Assembly (NCBI GenBank): GCA_002297645.1 | Contig: DBMH01000245.1 | Location: 1 to 23,157, forward strand | DNA: 23,157 nucleotides | Direction of reading: 5' to 3' | DNA from: Rhodanobacteraceae bacterium UBA703 | Lineage (GTDB): Bacteria; Pseudomonadota; Gammaproteobacteria; Xanthomonadales; Rhodanobacteraceae | Part shown: piece after piece, positions 8,240-15,704 of the stretch | Layout of the letters: every line of letters starts with the position of its first letter | Position numbering within the stretch: the first letter of the stretch is position 1 | Notes under the pieces: model-generated | The model's database searches: none | The model's input: the letters and a program-made list of their open reading frames with translations, nothing else | What the model was told of the DNA's origin: nothing | Position numbers and translations under genes: made by a program

Positions 8240-8382
8240 CCGGTACCCCCTCCCCTCAACTTGTCTTATGGATGTCATGCGTTCGTCACGGCCGTGAAGC
8301 CGCTGTTGGCATGGTGTTGGGGAGGGCGGGGCCGCCGATAGCAGGAAAAGCCGTTCGACAACGCGGAAATCCGCACAACGAC

Positions 8383-8394
8383 ATTCCATGGAAT
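8383..8394. promoter_or_regulatory. 12-bp perfect palindrome ATTCCATGGAAT upstream of TonB receptor gene
   Basis: A perfect palindrome about 144 bases upstream of the receptor ATG, next to a second palindrome GCGGA-AA-TCCGC at 8363-8374. Size and symmetry fit an operator for a dimeric repressor; FCD-type GntR regulators often bind sites of this length. No second copy was noticed elsewhere in the window. Confidence 0.3.
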
Positions 8395-8546
8395 AGCCGG
8401 GTGCCGTCGACGTCGATGCCGTCGCGATGCGGCACGCGGACGGCTGCGCCCCGTTCGTGGCGGAGCGGTCGGACACCACCGCATCGCTCGACGCGAGGGG
8501 TGTGGAGTCGCCGTCGCTCCCTTGCCACACGACCCGTTCCGCGTCG

Positions 8547-8575
8547 TTGACTCTGTTCCATAACACGCATACAGT
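8547..8575 (+). promoter_or_regulatory. Probable sigma70 promoter of the catabolic operon
   Basis: TTGACT (8547-8552) and TACAGT (8570-8575) are separated by exactly 17 bases. Initiation would fall near 8582, giving a 5-prime leader of about 110 bases before the dioxygenase ATG. The -10 box lies inside the CATACAGTA motif, so a protein bound there would block RNA polymerase. Confidence 0.5.
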
Positions 8576-8576
8576 A
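8564..8576. promoter_or_regulatory. Candidate operator, copy A (CACGCATACAGTA)
   Basis: The 13-mer CACGCATACAGTA matches the sequence at 20921-20933 (CACGCATACTGTA) at 12 of 13 positions. The copy at 20925-20935 is a perfect palindrome CATAC-T-GTATG, whereas here the right half is degenerate (GTAAT). Both copies overlap a predicted -10 region. The likely binder is a dimeric repressor; the GntR/FCD gene at 22424 is the nearest candidate. Confidence 0.5.
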
Positions 8577-8622
8577 ATATCGAATGAGGCCGGTACCGCT
8601 CCGGCGTGACGGGAGGCAGTCC

Positions 8623-8700
8623 ATGCAAGCCGTGGTTTCGCGTCGGAAGGGTTACCGGCAAGGTCCGTTCGGGCCGGACGAGGCGACGCGTCATGGCTGA
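8623..8700 (+). CDS. Possible 25-codon leader ORF overlapping the dioxygenase start
   Basis: ATG 8623 is preceded at 6 bases by a strong GGGAGG ribosome-binding site (8611-8616), better than that of the following gene. The frame encodes 25 residues, MQAVVSRRKG then YRQGPFGPDEATRHG, and stops at TGA 8698-8700. The stop overlaps the dioxygenase ATG (8693) as ATGGCTGA. The arrangement suggests translational coupling. The peptide has no recognisable motif, and selection on it cannot be judged from one sequence. Confidence 0.3.
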   Translation: MQAVVSRRKGYRQGPFGPDEATRHG

Positions 8701-9721
8701 GCTCGTGCTCGCGATCGGGACTTCGCACGGGCCGATGCTGTCGACGCCGCCGGACAAGTGGGACCTGCGCGTGCGCGCCGACCGCGCGGATCCGGCGCAT
8801 CCGTTCCGTGGAAACACCTACTCCTTCGACGAGCTCGTGGCGCTGCGCGCGGGCGAGAACCTGGCCGAACGCAACACGCCCGACGAACGCCGTGCGCGCG
8901 CCGACCGCTGTGCCGCCGCGCTGGACGAACTCAAGCGCCGCCTCGACGCGGCGAAGCCCGATGTCGTCGTCATCGTCGGCAACGACCAGCGCGAGGTCTT
9001 CGGTCCGGCGATCACGCCGGCACTGTGGGTGTTCGGCGGCGAATCGGTCTTCGACGAGCCGGTCAGCGCGGAACGGCTGGCGAAGATGCCGCCGGGCATC
9101 TCGATCTCGTCGGTCGCGATCAAGCCGTCCGAACATGCCGTCTACCCGGTGCATGCGCCGCTGGCGCGCCACCTGATCGAGGCCTTCGTCGACGGCGGCC
9201 ACGACGTCACGGTGTCGACCGAGGTACCGCAGCGCGGCAGCGACGGCCCGACCGGCATGCCGCACGCGTTCGGCTTCGTCTACCAGCGCCTGATGGCCGG
9301 CCAGGTGCCGCCGCACGTGCCGATCATGCTCAACACGTTCTATCCGCCGAACCAGCCGCGCGCGACGCGTTGCGTCGACCTCGGCCTCGCCCTGCGCGAG
9401 GCGATCGCGACGTGGCCGGAGGACCTGCGCGTCGTGCTGATCGCCTCCGGCGGCCTGAGCCACTTCGTCATCGACGAGGCGTTCGACCACGCGCTGATCG
9501 ACGCCGCACGGGCCAACGATCTCGCGTGGCTGCGTTCGATCGACGAGGCGCTGCTGCAGTCGGGCACGTCGGAAGTGAAGAACTGGCTGCCCGTGATGGC
9601 CGCCGCCGGCGCTGCCGGCATGGCGATGCAGGTGATCGACTACGTGCCGTGCTACCGCTCCGAAGCGGGCACCGGCAACGCAATGGGTTTCGTCGTGTGG
9701 CAGCCGCCGTCGGCGCCGTGA
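8693..9721 (+). CDS. LigB-like class III extradiol ring-cleavage dioxygenase
   Basis: A 342-residue protein of the LigB clan, which opens catechol-type rings next to the diol using Fe(II). H12 in the N-terminal GTSHGPML corresponds to iron ligand His12 of LigB. The core strand KPDVVVIVGNDQ aligns with VVILVYNDH of LigB. SGGLSHF carries the conserved catalytic-type His, and SGTSEVKNW resembles the segment with the Glu ligand. The His61 equivalent appears to be Gln here (Q99), so metal binding may differ. I start at ATG 8693; the frame opens at GTG 8606, but the extra residues are basic and non-homologous. It is the first enzyme gene of the operon, 37 bases before the Rieske gene. Substrate unknown; protocatechuate- or gallate-like diols are possible. 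Confidence 0.8.
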   Translation: MAELVLAIGTSHGPMLSTPPDKWDLRVRADRADPAHPFRGNTYSFDELVALRAGENLAERNTPDERRARADRCAAALDELKRRLDAAKPDVVVIVGNDQREVFGPAITPALWVFGGESVFDEPVSAERLAKMPPGISISSVAIKPSEHAVYPVHAPLARHLIEAFVDGGHDVTVSTEVPQRGSDGPTGMPHAFGFVYQRLMAGQVPPHVPIMLNTFYPPNQPRATRCVDLGLALREAIATWPEDLRVVLIASGGLSHFVIDEAFDHALIDAARANDLAWLRSIDEALLQSGTSEVKNWLPVMAAAGAAGMAMQVIDYVPCYRSEAGTGNAMGFVVWQPPSAP

Positions 9722-9758
9722 GACGAGGACCGTCCGCAATCCGAGGAGAACAGAGCCG

Positions 9759-11024
9759 ATGCTGTCCAAGGCAGACAACGAGAGATTGACCCGGGTCGGA
9801 CCCGGTACGCCGATGGGCGAACTGTTCCGCCGCTTCTGGATGCCGGCGCTGCTCTCCGAGGAAGTGGCCGAACGCGACGGCGCGCCGGTGCGGCTGCGCC
9901 TGCTCGGCGAGGACCTCGTCGCGTTCCGCGACACGCAGGGCCGCATCGGCATCGTCGACGCGTACTGCGCGCACCGTCGTGCCGGCCTGTACTTCGGCCG
10001 CAACGAGGATTGCGGACTGCGCTGCGTCTACCACGGCTGGAAGTTCAACGTCGACGGCGAGTGCGTGGACATGCCGGCCGAGCCGCAGGGCATGTCGGCG
10101 TCGACCAGGGTGCGCATCAAGGCCTACAAGACGGCCGAGCGCAACGGCGTGGTGTGGGTCTACATGGGACCACCGGAGAGCGAGCCGGCGCTGCCCGATT
10201 TCGAGTGGTCGCGCCTGCCCGAGCGCCAGCACACGGCGACGAAGCGCTGGCAGCAGTGCAACTGGGCGCAGGCGGTCGAGGGCGGCATCGACTCGAGCCA
10301 CATCTCGTTCCTGCACAGCCGCACCGAGAAGACCGCGCTGCCGAGCAACAAGTACCACGCGTCCGATCGTCATCCGGTGTTCGAGGTGCAGGAGACCGAC
10401 TACGGCCTGCGCATCGCCGCGCGCCGCAACGCCGAGCCGGGGACCTACTACTGGCGCGTCACTCAGTTCCTGCTGCCGTTCTACTCGATGATCCCGCCGG
10501 TCGGGGACTTCCCCGAGTCGAGCCGCGAGCCGTACGACGGCCACGCCTGGGTGCCGATCGACGACGAGAACACCTGGACCTGGTCGTTCAGCGCGAGCCC
10601 CGCGCGTGCCTACGACGACAAGGAGCTGGAATTCCGTGGCGGCCGCGAAGGGTTCTGGGGACCGGTCGACGAACAGTACCGGCCGCTGCTCAACCGCGAC
10701 AACGACTACCACATCGACCGCGCGCGCCAGCGCACGGGCAACTTCACCGGCATCGACGGCATCCCGAACCAGGATGCCGCCGTGCAGGAGAGCATGGGGC
10801 CGATCGTCGATCGCACGAAGGAGCGTCTCGGTGCGTCCGACCGCGGCATCGTGCAGTTCCGCCGGCTGCTGCTGCGCCTCGCGCGCGAGCTGGAAGAGGG
10901 CACGCCGCCCGCGGCGGCGGCCGATGGCCGCCTCTACAACGTGCGCTCCGCCTCCCTGCTGCTGCCCGAGGACGTGCCCGTCGCCACCGGCGCGGCATCG
11001 CTGCTCGCGGGCGCGGCGCCCTGA
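9759..11024 (+). CDS. Rieske non-heme iron oxygenase, alpha subunit (phthalate/vanillate type)
   Basis: A 421-residue oxygenase component. The N-terminal Rieske [2Fe-2S] domain has C70-A-H72 and C89-V-Y-H92. The C-terminal catalytic domain has D178-S-S-H181 and H186 (ISFLH), with D339 in NQDAAVQESMGPI as the probable third iron ligand. The NQD...DRTKERLGASDRGI region is typical of the phthalate 4,5-dioxygenase-like group, which uses no beta subunit and pairs with an FMN reductase. Such enzymes hydroxylate or O-demethylate aromatic or other hydrophobic substrates. ATG 9759 follows a GAGGAG site. The reductase partner is encoded two genes downstream (12117). A second paralogous oxygenase lies at 19588-20874. 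Substrate not inferable. Confidence 0.92.
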   Translation: MLSKADNERLTRVGPGTPMGELFRRFWMPALLSEEVAERDGAPVRLRLLGEDLVAFRDTQGRIGIVDAYCAHRRAGLYFGRNEDCGLRCVYHGWKFNVDGECVDMPAEPQGMSASTRVRIKAYKTAERNGVVWVYMGPPESEPALPDFEWSRLPERQHTATKRWQQCNWAQAVEGGIDSSHISFLHSRTEKTALPSNKYHASDRHPVFEVQETDYGLRIAARRNAEPGTYYWRVTQFLLPFYSMIPPVGDFPESSREPYDGHAWVPIDDENTWTWSFSASPARAYDDKELEFRGGREGFWGPVDEQYRPLLNRDNDYHIDRARQRTGNFTGIDGIPNQDAAVQESMGPIVDRTKERLGASDRGIVQFRRLLLRLARELEEGTPPAAAADGRLYNVRSASLLLPEDVPVATGAASLLAGAAP

Positions 11025-11070
11025 GCCCTTCCCCGAACTTCCCGTTCCGATCCTTCTTCTGGAGTCCTGC

Positions 11071-12093
11071 ATGATCATCGATTGCCACGCCCACGTCAGC
11101 GCACCGACCGAACTGTGGGCGTACAAGGCCGCCCTGATCGCGAGCCGCGGTTCGCACGGACGCGGCGGCGTCAAGGTGACGGACGACGAGATCCGCGCCG
11201 CCGCGAACAAGGCGGAAACCTGGCCGAAGGGCCACCTCGACTATGTCCGCGACCACGGCACCGACCTGCAGCTGGTGTCGCCGCGTCCGTTCCAGCTCAT
11301 GCAGTCCGAGAAGCCGGCGAAGATCGTTCACTGGTTCACCGAGGAGTGCAACAACATCATCTACCGGCAGACGCAGCTGTTCCCCGGCATCTTCGCCGGC
11401 GTCGCCGGCCTGCCGCAGACCGCCGGCGATCCGATCCAGAAGGCGTTGCCGGAACTCGAGCGCTGCATCCGCGAACTCGGCTTCGCCGGCTGCCTGCTCA
11501 ATCCCGACCCGTTCGAGAACAGCGGCTCCGAAGCGCCGCCGCTCGGCGACCGCTACTGGTATCCGCTGTACGAGAAGCTGTGCGAGCTCGACGTGCCGGC
11601 GCACATCCACGGCACCGGTTCGCGCTCCGAGCGCGTGCCCTACTCGCTGCACTTCATCAACGAGGAGACGGTGGCGGTCTACGGCCTCGTCAATTCCGAG
11701 GTGTTCAAGGACTTCCCGGACCTCAAGGTCGTCGTCAGCCATGGCGGCGGCGCGATCCCGTACCAGCTCGGCCGCTTCGACGCGCCGTCGCTGCGCCGCC
11801 CGGCCGGCCAGCGCTTCTCCGAGCGCATGTCCAAGCTGTACTTCGACACGGTGCTCTACACCGAGGAAGCGCTGCGCCTGCTCATCAAGACCGTCGGCGT
11901 CGACCGCTGCCTGTTCGGCACCGAATGCCCGGGCGTCGGCTCCGCCGTCGATCCGAAGACCGGCCGTTCGATGGACGACGTGAAGTCGATGATCGACGGA
12001 CTCGACTTCCTGAGCGCCGACGACCGCAGGAAGATCTACGAGGACAACGCGCGCAAGGTGTTCCGCATCGCCTCGTCCGCGCAGGCCGCCTGA
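11071..12093 (+). CDS. Amidohydrolase-superfamily protein, LigJ-like (4-oxalomesaconate hydratase-like)
   Basis: A 340-residue amidohydrolase-family-2 (ACMSD-like) TIM barrel. The metal site appears as H6-A-H8 at the N-terminus, H178 (AHIHGTG), H224 (VSHGGGA) and E285 (FGTECPG). Decarboxylases of this family normally have Asp at the last position. LigJ, the zinc-dependent 4-oxalomesaconate hydratase of the protocatechuate 4,5-cleavage and gallate pathways, has Glu, with ligands at nearly the same numbers (from memory: His6, His8, His178, Glu284). Segments such as LFPGIFAGVAGLPQ, NPDP and FKDFPDLK also resemble LigJ. It probably hydrates the oxidised product of ring cleavage. ATG 11071 follows a TTCTGGAG site. 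An alternative is a hydrolase for a related cleavage product. Confidence 0.8.
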   Translation: MIIDCHAHVSAPTELWAYKAALIASRGSHGRGGVKVTDDEIRAAANKAETWPKGHLDYVRDHGTDLQLVSPRPFQLMQSEKPAKIVHWFTEECNNIIYRQTQLFPGIFAGVAGLPQTAGDPIQKALPELERCIRELGFAGCLLNPDPFENSGSEAPPLGDRYWYPLYEKLCELDVPAHIHGTGSRSERVPYSLHFINEETVAVYGLVNSEVFKDFPDLKVVVSHGGGAIPYQLGRFDAPSLRRPAGQRFSERMSKLYFDTVLYTEEALRLLIKTVGVDRCLFGTECPGVGSAVDPKTGRSMDDVKSMIDGLDFLSADDRRKIYEDNARKVFRIASSAQAA

Positions 12094-12116
12094 ACCTCGA
12101 CCCGGGGACCCGCGCC

Positions 12117-13076
12117 ATGACCCAGACCCTGCAGGCGATCGTCGCCGCCCGCCGTGCCGAGACCGACGCCATCGCCGTGTTCGAGCTGCGCGCGCGCGAC
12201 GGCGGCGTGCTGCCGCCGTTCACGGCCGGCGCGCACATCGACCTCTACCTGCCGAACGGCCTGGTGCGCAGCTATTCGCTGGTCAACGACCAGGACGAGC
12301 GCGACCGCTACGTCATCGGTGTCAGCCGCGACGCGGCCAGCCGCGGCGGATCGGCGTACGTGCACGAGCACATCCAGGCCGGCACCGAGCTGACCATCGA
12401 CCATCCGCGCAACAACTTCGCGCTGGCGGAAGACGCGGCGCATTCGGTGTTCGTGGCCGGCGGCATCGGCATCACGCCGATCCTGTCGATGGTGCGGCGC
12501 CTCGACCGGATCGGCCGTCGCTGGACCCTGCACTACTGCACGCGCACACGCGCGCACGCGGCCTTCCTCGACGAACTGGCCGCCCCGGGCGCGTTCCGGC
12601 ACGGCGAGGTGCATCTGCGCTTTGACCAGGAGCCGGGCCAGGGCCTGCTCGATCTCGACGCGCTGGCCGCCGGTGTCGCGCCGGGAACGCATCTGTACTG
12701 CTGTGGTCCGACGCCGATGCTGGTCGCGTTCGAGCAGGCGGTGGCGAAGCGGCCGGACTGCGTCGGCCACGTCGAGTACTTCGCCAATACGCAGGCGGCG
12801 GCGACCGACGGCGGCTACGACGTGGTCCTCGCGAGGACGCAGAAGACCGTCGGCATACCGGCCGGGAAATCGATCCTCGACGCGCTGCTGGAGGCGGGAA
12901 TCGAGGCGCCGTACTCGTGCCACGAAGGCGTCTGCGGCACCTGCGAGACGCGCGTGCTCGAAGGCGAGCCCGACCATCGCGACCTGGTGCTGAGCCGCGC
13001 GGAGCAGGAATCGGGCAAGGTCATGATGATCTGCGTCTCCGGATGCAAGGGAAAACGGCTGGTACTGGACATGTGA
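12117..13076 (+). CDS. Phthalate-dioxygenase-type oxygenase reductase (FMN, NADH, plant-type ferredoxin)
   Basis: A 319-residue electron-transfer protein in the order FMN domain, NADH domain, ferredoxin domain. RSYSL (51-55) is the flavin-binding motif, GGIGITP (115-121) the nucleotide-binding loop, and CCGPTPM the C-terminal part of the NAD domain. C268, C273, C276 and C306 form the plant-type [2Fe-2S] set (C-x4-C-x2-C-x29-C). It takes electrons from NADH to the Rieske centre of an oxygenase; PDR and VanB have the same layout. It lies 23 bases after the hydratase gene. As the only reductase seen, it may serve both Rieske oxygenases. The start ATG 12117 is in the GCGCCATGA context, with GGGGA upstream. 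Confidence 0.93.
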   Translation: MTQTLQAIVAARRAETDAIAVFELRARDGGVLPPFTAGAHIDLYLPNGLVRSYSLVNDQDERDRYVIGVSRDAASRGGSAYVHEHIQAGTELTIDHPRNNFALAEDAAHSVFVAGGIGITPILSMVRRLDRIGRRWTLHYCTRTRAHAAFLDELAAPGAFRHGEVHLRFDQEPGQGLLDLDALAAGVAPGTHLYCCGPTPMLVAFEQAVAKRPDCVGHVEYFANTQAAATDGGYDVVLARTQKTVGIPAGKSILDALLEAGIEAPYSCHEGVCGTCETRVLEGEPDHRDLVLSRAEQESGKVMMICVSGCKGKRLVLDM

Positions 13077-13276
13077 CGTGCCGCCGCCCCGGGCGCGCAG
13101 GCACCCGGAGCGGGAAGGCGCGCGGAATGGAAGGAAAAGGAATACGTGGTCCGGCCGTCGCCGCGTGCGGCGGGAGCGGATCGGAGGAATACAGCGAGGG
13201 CATCTGCTTCCTTCCGGGCGCCGAGGCGGCCGGTGGACGATGTCCGGCACAGGCGGCGACGAACTCGGAGACGGAC

Positions 13277-14725
13277 ATGCAGCAAGGTTTCACCCAGACG
13301 ATCGACGGCCGGGGCGAAGGCAGCCCGACATCGTTCGACGTGATCAACCCGGCCACGGGCGAGGCGTTCGCGCGCTGTCCCGACGCGACGAGCGAGCAGC
13401 TCGACCGCGCGGTCGCCGCGGCCCGCCGCGCGTTCCTCGCGTGGCGCGGGACCTCGCAGGAACAGCGCCGCGCCGCCCTGCAGGCCTTCGGCGCCGCCGT
13501 GCGTGAGCGCACGGACGAGATCGCGGCCCTCCTCACGCGCGAGCAGGGCAAGCCGTTGCAGCGTGCGAAGGAGGAGATCCAGCGCGCACTCGCCAATCTC
13601 GAGGGTATCGTCGCGAATCGCCTCGAGACCGAAGTGCTGCGCGACGACGCGCGCGGACGCGTCGAGATCCAGCACCACCCGCTCGGCGTGATCGGCGCGA
13701 TCACGCCGTGGAACGTTCCGATCCTGCTGGCGATGCCGAAGATCGCGCAGGCGCTCTACACCGGCAACACGATCGTGCTGAAGCCGTCGCCGTACACGCC
13801 GCTGACCACGCTGCTGCTCGGCGAGATCGCGCGCGACGCGTTCCCGGCCGGCGTGGTCAACATCCTCGCCGGGGGCAACGACTTCGGCCGCTGGATGACC
13901 GAGCATGCGGGCATCGACAAGATCTCGTTCACCGGCTCGGTGGCGACCGGCAAGCGCGTGATGGCGAGCGCGGCTGCCACGCTCAAGCGCGTCACGCTTG
14001 AACTCGGCGGCAACGACGCCGCGATCGTGCTCGACGACGTCGACGTCAAGGCGATCGCGCCGAAGCTGTTCTGGGCGGCGTTCGGCAACAGCGGCCAGAT
14101 CTGCCAGGCGATCAAGCGCCTGTACGTGCACGAGAACGTCTACGACGCGCTCTGCGACGCACTGGTCGCGATCGCGGGTTCGGTCCGGATCGGCGAAGGC
14201 TTCGAGGAAGGCGTCCTGCTCGGCCCGGTGCAGAACCGCATGCAGTACGAGCGCGTGCTCGAACTGCTCGCCGACACGAAGCGGCAGCCCGGCGTGCGCA
14301 TCCTCTGCGGCGGCGACGCGCTGCCGCGCCCCGGCTACTTCATCGCGCCGACGATCGTCGCCGATATCGCCGAAGGCACGCGCCTGGTCGACGAGGAGCC
14401 GTTCGGCCCGGTGCTGCCGGTGCTGCGCTTCCGCGACGTCGACGACGCGTTGCGTCGCGCCAACGATTCGCGCTTCGGCCTCGCCGGTTCCGTGTGGAGC
14501 GCGGACGAGGCGCGCGCGAAAGCCGTCGCCGAGCAGCTCGAAGTCGGCACCGCATGGATCAACCACCACCTCGGTGTCGAGGCCGACGTGCCTTTCGGCG
14601 GATTCAAGGAATCCGGCATCGGCCGAGAATACGGAATCGACGGACTCCGGCACTACAGCGAAGTGCGAGCGGTCAGCCGACCCCTCTTTCCGCCGCGTCC
14701 CGCGGCCCCGGGAGCGAAACCATGA
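13277..14725 (+). CDS. NAD(P)-dependent aldehyde dehydrogenase
   Basis: A 482-residue member of the main aldehyde dehydrogenase family. Visible are N146 (TPWNVP), which stabilises the oxyanion, the FTGSVATGKRV cofactor-binding segment, E242 (LELGGND), catalytic C276 in SGQICQA, the EEPFGPVLPV segment, and PFGGFKESGIGREYG at the C-terminus. It oxidises an aldehyde to the acid in the cytoplasm. Context suggests the aldehyde is made by the amine oxidase/RidA pair downstream (inference). The frame is open far upstream, but ATG 13277, with GGAG about 7 bases before it, fits the family's N-terminus. A 200-base gap separates it from the reductase gene. The stop overlaps the next gene as ATGA. Confidence 0.92.
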   Translation: MQQGFTQTIDGRGEGSPTSFDVINPATGEAFARCPDATSEQLDRAVAAARRAFLAWRGTSQEQRRAALQAFGAAVRERTDEIAALLTREQGKPLQRAKEEIQRALANLEGIVANRLETEVLRDDARGRVEIQHHPLGVIGAITPWNVPILLAMPKIAQALYTGNTIVLKPSPYTPLTTLLLGEIARDAFPAGVVNILAGGNDFGRWMTEHAGIDKISFTGSVATGKRVMASAAATLKRVTLELGGNDAAIVLDDVDVKAIAPKLFWAAFGNSGQICQAIKRLYVHENVYDALCDALVAIAGSVRIGEGFEEGVLLGPVQNRMQYERVLELLADTKRQPGVRILCGGDALPRPGYFIAPTIVADIAEGTRLVDEEPFGPVLPVLRFRDVDDALRRANDSRFGLAGSVWSADEARAKAVAEQLEVGTAWINHHLGVEADVPFGGFKESGIGREYGIDGLRHYSEVRAVSRPLFPPRPAAPGAKP

Positions 14726-15510
14726 GCGCAAGCCATCCACAGCCGGGTGGACAGCCAGCCAAGAGCCTGTCCGAACGCGCCGACGAACTCGAGCACCGCA
14801 TGATCGAGGAGCTCGACCGGCGCGTCGTGCGCTCGGTCCTGTTCGAGCTCGGCGAGAAGGATCCCAAGACGCTCAACCAGCCGCCGCCGCCCGGCAGCAA
14901 GCCGGACAAGCGCCGGTTCCTCATGGGTGACGATCCGCGCCTGCCGAAGATGCCGGAGGCGCCGACCCTGCTCGACTTCTTCCGCTACCGCTTCGCGCCG
15001 CCGACGCATCTGCTGCAGAGCGCGACGCATGCGCTCAAGGGCGGCCACGACGAGAAGACCGTCCTGGCCTGCCTGCTGCACGACATCGCCGTGTCGGGGT
15101 TCATCCGCGCCGACCACGGCCACTGGGGCTCGCAGCTGATCGCGCCGTACGTCGACGAGGAGGTGAGCTGGGCGATCCGCTACCACCAGGCCCTGCGCTT
15201 CTTCCCGGACGAGTCGGTCGGCTACACGTATCCCGACGCCTACATCCGCTACTTCGGCCCCGACTACCAGGTCGACGACTACGTCCGCGCCGACTACGAG
15301 GTCGCGCGCAACCACAAGTGGTACATGACCAGCCGCCTCATCACGATCAACGACATCTACTCGTTCGACCCGAACGCGCAGGTGAGCTGGGATCCCTTCA
15401 TCGACATCATCGGTCGCCACTTCCGGCAGCCGAAGGAAGGACTCGGCTTCGACGGATCGCCCGTCGCACACATGTGGCGCACGATGATCTGGCCGACGAA
15501 ATTCCTGTGA
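14722..15510 (+). CDS. HD-domain metalloprotein, possible mixed-valence di-iron oxygenase
   Basis: A 262-residue protein. After a polar, Pro-rich N-terminus (1-80) comes an HD fold with H96 (HLLQSATHA), H120-D121 (LLHDIA), H132/H134 (DHGHWG), H155 (YHQ) and D211 (INDIY). Spacing between ligands (24, then about 14, about 21, then 56) resembles PhnZ, the di-iron phosphonate oxygenase (from memory: His34, His58-Asp59, His80, His104, Asp161). The HxLQxA motif also recalls PhnZ/TmpB-type proteins. Either an oxygenase or a phosphohydrolase is possible; the catabolic setting favours the former. It starts within ATGA, overlapping the aldehyde dehydrogenase stop, with GGAG upstream, so the two are translationally coupled. 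No signal peptide. Confidence 0.7.
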   Translation: MSASHPQPGGQPAKSLSERADELEHRMIEELDRRVVRSVLFELGEKDPKTLNQPPPPGSKPDKRRFLMGDDPRLPKMPEAPTLLDFFRYRFAPPTHLLQSATHALKGGHDEKTVLACLLHDIAVSGFIRADHGHWGSQLIAPYVDEEVSWAIRYHQALRFFPDESVGYTYPDAYIRYFGPDYQVDDYVRADYEVARNHKWYMTSRLITINDIYSFDPNAQVSWDPFIDIIGRHFRQPKEGLGFDGSPVAHMWRTMIWPTKFL

Positions 15511-15537
15511 GGCTTTCCCGTTCCCGCGACGACTCTT

Positions 15538-15647
15538 CCTTCTCCCACCTGCCGGAGAGGGCGGGGTGAGGACGAACGGAGCGGGGTGCTTCGTTCCGAC
15601 GGCCCTTATCCGCCTTCGGCGCCTTCCTCCGCGGAATGGGGAAGGAA
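15538..15647. repeat. Degenerate extragenic repeat, inverted halves
   Basis: CCTTCTCCC..GCCGGAGAGGG..GGGTGAGG (15538-15572) and, on the opposite strand, CCTTCCCCA..CCGCGGAGGAAGG..GGATAAGGG (about 15603-15647) look like two diverged copies of one element facing each other. CCTTCTCCC..GGATGAGGG repeats are frequent between genes in xanthomonads (from memory). It fills most of the 194-base gap before the amine oxidase gene. Confidence 0.4.
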
Positions 15648-15704
15648 CCGCACGACCAGCGCGACGCCGGCATCGCGTCGCGCCAGCACCATCCAGAGGA
15701 ATGC

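Larger units (their letters stand above)
8240..8692. other. Divergent regulatory region between TonB receptor and catabolic operon
   Basis: This 453-base region separates the divergent genes. It holds two adjacent palindromes at 8363-8374 (GCGGA-AA-TCCGC) and 8383-8394 (ATTCCATGGAAT), a probable plus-strand promoter at 8547-8575, a CATACAGTA motif that recurs upstream of the second Rieske gene, and a short leader ORF at 8623-8700. Frames running through from both sides show no protein features, so I call it non-coding apart from the leader ORF. Confidence 0.6.

Noticed and set aside
5294..8341. A stop-free plus-strand frame of about 1000 codons opposite the TonB receptor gene
   Set aside because: It mirrors the receptor gene, has low-complexity Arg/Ala/Val composition and no ribosome-binding site; the receptor on the minus strand is unmistakable.
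8606..8692. Upstream GTG 8606 as start of the LigB-like dioxygenase
   Set aside because: The added 29 residues are basic and non-homologous, while MAELVLAIGTSHGP at 8693 gives the canonical N-terminus with His12.
8240..10003. N-terminal extension of the TonB receptor frame past its ATG to about 10003
   Set aside because: The signal peptide and ribosome-binding site place the start at 8239. The extension is antisense to the dioxygenase and Rieske genes.
12917..13276. Upstream extension of the aldehyde dehydrogenase frame
   Set aside because: It overlaps the ferredoxin domain of the reductase gene in another frame and does not resemble dehydrogenase sequence; ATG 13277 has a suitable ribosome-binding site.
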